6,269 nt of DNA, from positions 1-6,269 of the forward strand of contig JALNWC010000167.1 of the NCBI GenBank assembly GCA_023231075.1, read 5' to 3'. Position 1 is the first letter of the stretch, and every line of letters begins with the position of its first letter. This document shows positions 3,633 through 6,269 of the stretch, one piece after another. The DNA is from Rhodoferax sp. Its GTDB lineage: Bacteria; Pseudomonadota; Gammaproteobacteria; Burkholderiales; Burkholderiaceae_C. The notes below the pieces were generated by a model. That model searched no databases, was not told where the DNA came from, and was given only the letters and a program-made list of their open reading frames with translations. The position numbers and the translations under genes are program-made.

Positions 3633-6269
3633 TTGACTCTGCACATCACCCCTTTTGAGGGCGGTAGCGCTCTTGGCGCTTTCCGTGTTCAACAACTTCT
3701 GCCGGGGCTGCAAGCCGTGCATGACAAGATCAGTGGCATTGCCGCGCGCCATGTGCATCTGGTTTGCTCGGATGCAGCGCCCGGCGCCGCGCTGCAACAG
3801 CCGTTGGCCGCCTTGCTCAACTATGGCGAACCCTATGCCGGCCCGACCGATGGACCGCTGATTGTGGTGACGCCGCGTTTTGGCACGGTCTCGCCCTGGG
3901 CTTCCAAGGCCACTGACATTGCCCGCAACTGCGGCCTGGCCTTGCACCGGGTCGAGCGCATCACTGAATACCGCATCAGCCTCAAGTCCGGTTTGCTCGG
4001 CAAGCCAACCCTGACCGAGGCGCAACTGGCGCAGCTGGCCGCCTTGTTGCACGACCGCATGACCGAGAGTGTGATGTTTGACCGCGCCACGGCTTTTGGC
4101 CTGTTTGCCAGCCTGCCCGCCGCCCCCATGGCCCATGTCGACGTGCTGACCGGTGGCAAGCCCGCGCTGCTGGCCGCCAATGCCGAGTTCGGCCTGGCGC
4201 TGGCTGACGACGAAATGGATTACCTGGTGCAGGCCTTCACCCAACTGCAACGCAACCCCACCGACGTGGAATTGATGATGTTCGCCCAGGCCAACAGCGA
4301 GCACTGCCGCCACAAGATTTTCAACGCCCGGTTCACCATTGACGGCGTGGCCCAGGCCAACAGCCTGTTCGGCATGATCCGCCACACCCACCAGACCCAC
4401 CCGCAGCACATGCTGGTGGCCTACTCGGACAACGCCTCGGTGATGGTCGGCGGCCAGATCGAGCGCTTCAGCAGCCAGGCAAGTCTGGGCGAGGCGGGCA
4501 TCCGCACCGGCAGCTATCAAAAAAGCAGCGCCTTGCAGCACATCCTGATGAAGGTGGAAACCCACAACCACCCCACGGCCATTTCGCCTTTCCCGGGTGC
4601 CTCGACCGGCGCCGGCGGCGAGATCCGCGACGAAGGCGCCACCGGCCGCGGCTCCAAACCCAAGGCCGGCCTCACCGGTTTCACCGTCTCCAAAATCAAT
4701 TGGGGTCAGATTCCAATTAATTCGTCAAAACCAAAAGATGAAAATAATTCGACTCTGACCCCCATTAATTACGGCAGGCCGGCGCACATTGCCAGTCCCT
4801 TGCAGATCATGGTCGAGGGGCCGCTGGGCGGGGCGGCGTTTAACAACGAGTTTGGGCGGCCCAATTTGCTGGGTTACTTTCGCGAGTACGAACAAAGTCT
4901 GAACTACACGGTCCAGGGCGCCGCAGGGTTGGCGCAGCCGCAGACCGAGCAGCGCGGCTACCACAAGCCGATCATGCTGGCCGGTGGCCTGGGCGTGATC
5001 GACGCGACCCAGACCCACAAGATTGCTTTTCCGGCCGGGACTTTGCTGATTCAGCTCGGCGGCCCCGGCATGCGCATCGGCATGGGCGGCAGCGCCGCCA
5101 GCTCGATGACCACGGGCGACAATGCGGCCCACCTTGACTTCGACTCGGTGCAGCGCGGCAACCCCGAGATCGAGCGCCGGGCGCAGGAAGTCATCAACCA
5201 GTGCTGGCTCATGACGCAGGCCAACCCGATCCTGGCGATCCATGACGTCGGCGCCGGGGGCCTCTCCAACGCCTTCCCCGAGCTGACCAATGACGCCGGG
5301 CGTGGCGCGCGTTTTGATTTGCGCGCCGTGCCGCTCGAAGAGTCCGGCCTGGCGCCCAAGGAAATCTGGTGCAACGAAAGCCAGGAGCGCTATGTGCTGG
5401 CGATCGCACCCGGGTCTTTAGACTTGTTCAAGGCCCTGTGCGAGCGCGAGCGCTGTCCGTTTGCCGTGGTCGGCGTGGCGACCGAGGAACGTGACCTGGT
5501 TGTCACCGATGGAGACCAGCCCCCACCCCAACCCTCCCCCGGCGGGGGAGGGAGCCAGCAGCCAGCGCCGCAGGGAGGGCGCCAGCAGCCGACGCCGCAG
5601 GCCGGGAGCCAGCAGCCAGCGCTTGGGGAGGTCCAGGGCTTGCCCCTTCCCCCTCTGGGGGAAGGTCGGGATGGGGGCTTGCCCGTCAACATGCCCATGA
5701 ACGTGCTGCTCGGCAAGCCGCCCAAAATGCAGCGCGACGTGAAGACCGTGCAACGCACATTTGCCCCCGTGAATCTGACCGGGGTGGCCTTGCAACAGGC
5801 TGCGATTGATGTGCTGGCGCACCCGACGGTGGCGTCCAAGCGCTTTCTGGTCACCATTGGCGACCGCACGGTGGGTGGCCTCACGCACCGCGACCAGATG
5901 GTCGGCCCCTGGCAGGTGCCGGTGGCGGATTGCGCCGTCACCCTGGCCGACTTCAAGGGCTTTGCCGGCGAAGCCATGGCACTGGGCGAGCGCACGCCGC
6001 TGGCCACGGTGAACGCCCCCGCCAGCGGCCGCATGGCCGTGGCCGAGGCCATCACCAACCTGCTGGCCGCCCCGATGGCGCTGGACCGCGTCAAGCTGTC
6101 GGCCAACTGGATGGCGGCTTGCGGCGAACCCGGCGAAGACGCCGCGCTGTATGAAACCGTGAAAGCCGTGGGGCTGGCGCTGTGCCCGGCCCTGGGCATC
6201 TCTATTCCCGTGGGCAAGGACTCGCTGTCGATGCGCACGCAGTGGAAAGATGAATCTGGTGAAGCGAAA
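3633..6269 (+). CDS. purL: Phosphoribosylformylglycinamidine synthase (PurL), 3' end outside window
   Basis: The large PurL catalyses FGAR + ATP + glutamine to FGAM, the fourth step of de novo purine synthesis, in the cytosol. 879 codons are in the window. Landmarks: N-terminal PurS-like part (HITPFEGGSALGAFRVQ, 4-20); QANSEHCRHKIF (219-230); VETHNHPTAISPFPGAS (308-324); GPLGGAAFNNEFGRP (396-410); GGPGMRIGMGGSAASS (476-491); HDVGAGGLSN (537-546); WCNESQERY (579-587); VLLGKPPKM (691-699); GKDSLSMRTQW (861-871). The glutaminase domain (family total about 1300 residues) lies beyond the edge. TTG at 3633 is preferred because it matches the usual N-terminus and has GGGG 8 bases upstream. An in-frame ATG at 3570 would add 21 unusual residues without a Shine-Dalgarno sequence. 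Two repeat elements are embedded in frame, adding unusual segments at about residues 356-378 and 627-682; no frameshift or stop is visible. Confidence 0.95.
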   Translation, partial: MTLHITPFEGGSALGAFRVQQLLPGLQAVHDKISGIAARHVHLVCSDAAPGAALQQPLAALLNYGEPYAGPTDGPLIVVTPRFGTVSPWASKATDIARNCGLALHRVERITEYRISLKSGLLGKPTLTEAQLAQLAALLHDRMTESVMFDRATAFGLFASLPAAPMAHVDVLTGGKPALLAANAEFGLALADDEMDYLVQAFTQLQRNPTDVELMMFAQANSEHCRHKIFNARFTIDGVAQANSLFGMIRHTHQTHPQHMLVAYSDNASVMVGGQIERFSSQASLGEAGIRTGSYQKSSALQHILMKVETHNHPTAISPFPGASTGAGGEIRDEGATGRGSKPKAGLTGFTVSKINWGQIPINSSKPKDENNSTLTPINYGRPAHIASPLQIMVEGPLGGAAFNNEFGRPNLLGYFREYEQSLNYTVQGAAGLAQPQTEQRGYHKPIMLAGGLGVIDATQTHKIAFPAGTLLIQLGGPGMRIGMGGSAASSMTTGDNAAHLDFDSVQRGNPEIERRAQEVINQCWLMTQANPILAIHDVGAGGLSNAFPELTNDAGRGARFDLRAVPLEESGLAPKEIWCNESQERYVLAIAPGSLDLFKALCERERCPFAVVGVATEERDLVVTDGDQPPPQPSPGGGGSQQPAPQGGRQQPTPQAGSQQPALGEVQGLPLPPLGEGRDGGLPVNMPMNVLLGKPPKMQRDVKTVQRTFAPVNLTGVALQQAAIDVLAHPTVASKRFLVTIGDRTVGGLTHRDQMVGPWQVPVADCAVTLADFKGFAGEAMALGERTPLATVNAPASGRMAVAEAITNLLAAPMALDRVKLSANWMAACGEPGEDAALYETVKAVGLALCPALGISIPVGKDSLSMRTQWKDESGEAK
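4698..4766. repeat. In-frame AT-rich GGGGTCAGA hairpin element within purL
   Basis: A 25-bp arm (4698-4722) and its reverse complement (4742-4766) match at 21 of 25 positions around a 19-base centre. The outer core is AATtGGGGTCAGA. By hand count 4698-4770 is 34% G+C, against clearly GC-rich flanking purL. The 69-bp length is a multiple of three, and the element encodes a polar Asn/Ser/Lys/Pro-rich segment (from NWGQIPINSSKPKDENN) between the GLTGFTVS strand and YGRPAHIASPLQIM. Other PurL proteins, from memory, have a shorter loop with a NLRIPGF...PWE type sequence there. Similar GGGGTCAGA ends are, as I recall, common in dispersed repeats linked to IS200-like/RAYT transposases; this needs a search. 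No transposase is in the window. Confidence 0.8.
5519..5678. repeat. REPIN-like inverted REP pair, in frame within purL
   Basis: Two 37-base REP units face each other. The left one is 5519-5555; the right one is 5642-5678, read as reverse complement. They agree at 30 of 37 positions. Each has a head of the form GCCCCCAYCCCRACC and a 9-bp hairpin: 5532-5540 with 5544-5552 (loop GGC), and 5645-5653 with 5657-5665 (loop TCT on the plus strand). One stem pair differs between units as C-G versus T-A, keeping pairing. The element replaces or extends a short loop of PurL between VVTD (623-626) and LPVNMPMNVLLGKPP, giving about 55 Pro/Gln/Gly-rich residues with the frame kept. REPINs are normally intergenic and moved in trans by RAYT transposases; none is visible here. 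Confidence 0.85.
5550..5630 (+). repeat. Three 27-bp tandem repeats in the REPIN core
   Basis: Three consecutive 27-bp units (5550-5576, 5577-5603, 5604-5630) each start with GGG and carry CAGCAGCC. Units 1 and 2 match at 22 of 27 bases; units 1 and 3 are identical over the first 19 bases. In the purL frame they encode GSQQPAPQG, GRQQPTPQA and GSQQPALGE. Because the unit is nine codons, copy-number change would keep PurL in frame. The array lies between the two inverted REP units. Confidence 0.8.

Noticed and set aside
3525..4571. Minus-strand open frame (348 codons) opposite the 5' part of purL
   Set aside because: It is a shadow of the PurL coding frame and its product resembles no known family.
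5550..5630. CRISPR-like repeat array
   Set aside because: The units are directly adjacent without spacers and lie inside a translated frame; there are no cas genes.
4698..5678. Intein or self-splicing intron in purL
   Set aside because: The inserts are only about 23 and 55 codons, with no intein splice motifs and no intron core, and the frame remains open through both.
5390..6238. Minus-strand open frames across the REPIN in purL
   Set aside because: The sense strand shows continuous PurL motifs on both sides; the antisense products are low-complexity readings of the repeat plus shadow sequence.

Overview
The window looks like a stretch of a high-GC betaproteobacterial chromosome, most likely Burkholderiales and probably Comamonadaceae (Rhodoferax/Polaromonas-like). 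This rests on codon use, the style of the PurL and SAP-domain proteins, and REP-type repeats; no rRNA or other decisive marker is present. No phage, plasmid, CRISPR, tRNA or rRNA signal was seen.

Layout from left to right. (1) 1-696 (+): the 3' part of a PAS-GGDEF diguanylate cyclase gene, cut by the left edge, with intact active-site and I-site motifs. (2) 710-922 (-): a 70-residue SAP/Rho-N-like protein with a four-cysteine tail, converging on the cyclase gene with a 13-base gap. (3) A 146-base spacer holding a REP-like palindrome. (4) 1069-2199 (-): a secreted, PQQ-dependent aldose-sugar dehydrogenase of the YliI type. (5) A 135-base divergent promoter region. (6) 2335-3540 (+): a class A FAD-dependent aromatic monooxygenase of the salicylate/3-hydroxybenzoate hydroxylase type. 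(7) A 92-base leader with a TAAAAT -10-like box. (8) 3633-6269 (+): purL (FGAM synthase) from a probable TTG start, running off the right edge at codon 879 with its C-terminal glutaminase domain outside the window.

The genes do not form one pathway. They read as independent transcription units: c-di-GMP signalling, a small nucleic-acid-binding-type protein, periplasmic sugar oxidation, aromatic hydroxylation and purine biosynthesis.

The striking feature is inside purL. Two unrelated repeat elements sit in frame in this housekeeping gene. One is a 69-bp AT-rich hairpin with GGGGTCAGA ends (4698-4766). The other is a roughly 160-bp REPIN-like structure (5519-5678): two inverted GC-rich REP units, with covarying stems, around three 27-bp tandem repeats. 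Together they add an AT-coded polar segment and a Pro/Gln/Gly-rich loop to PurL at places where family members have short variable loops. This resembles the in-frame palindromic elements described in Rickettsia, but with REP-type sequences.
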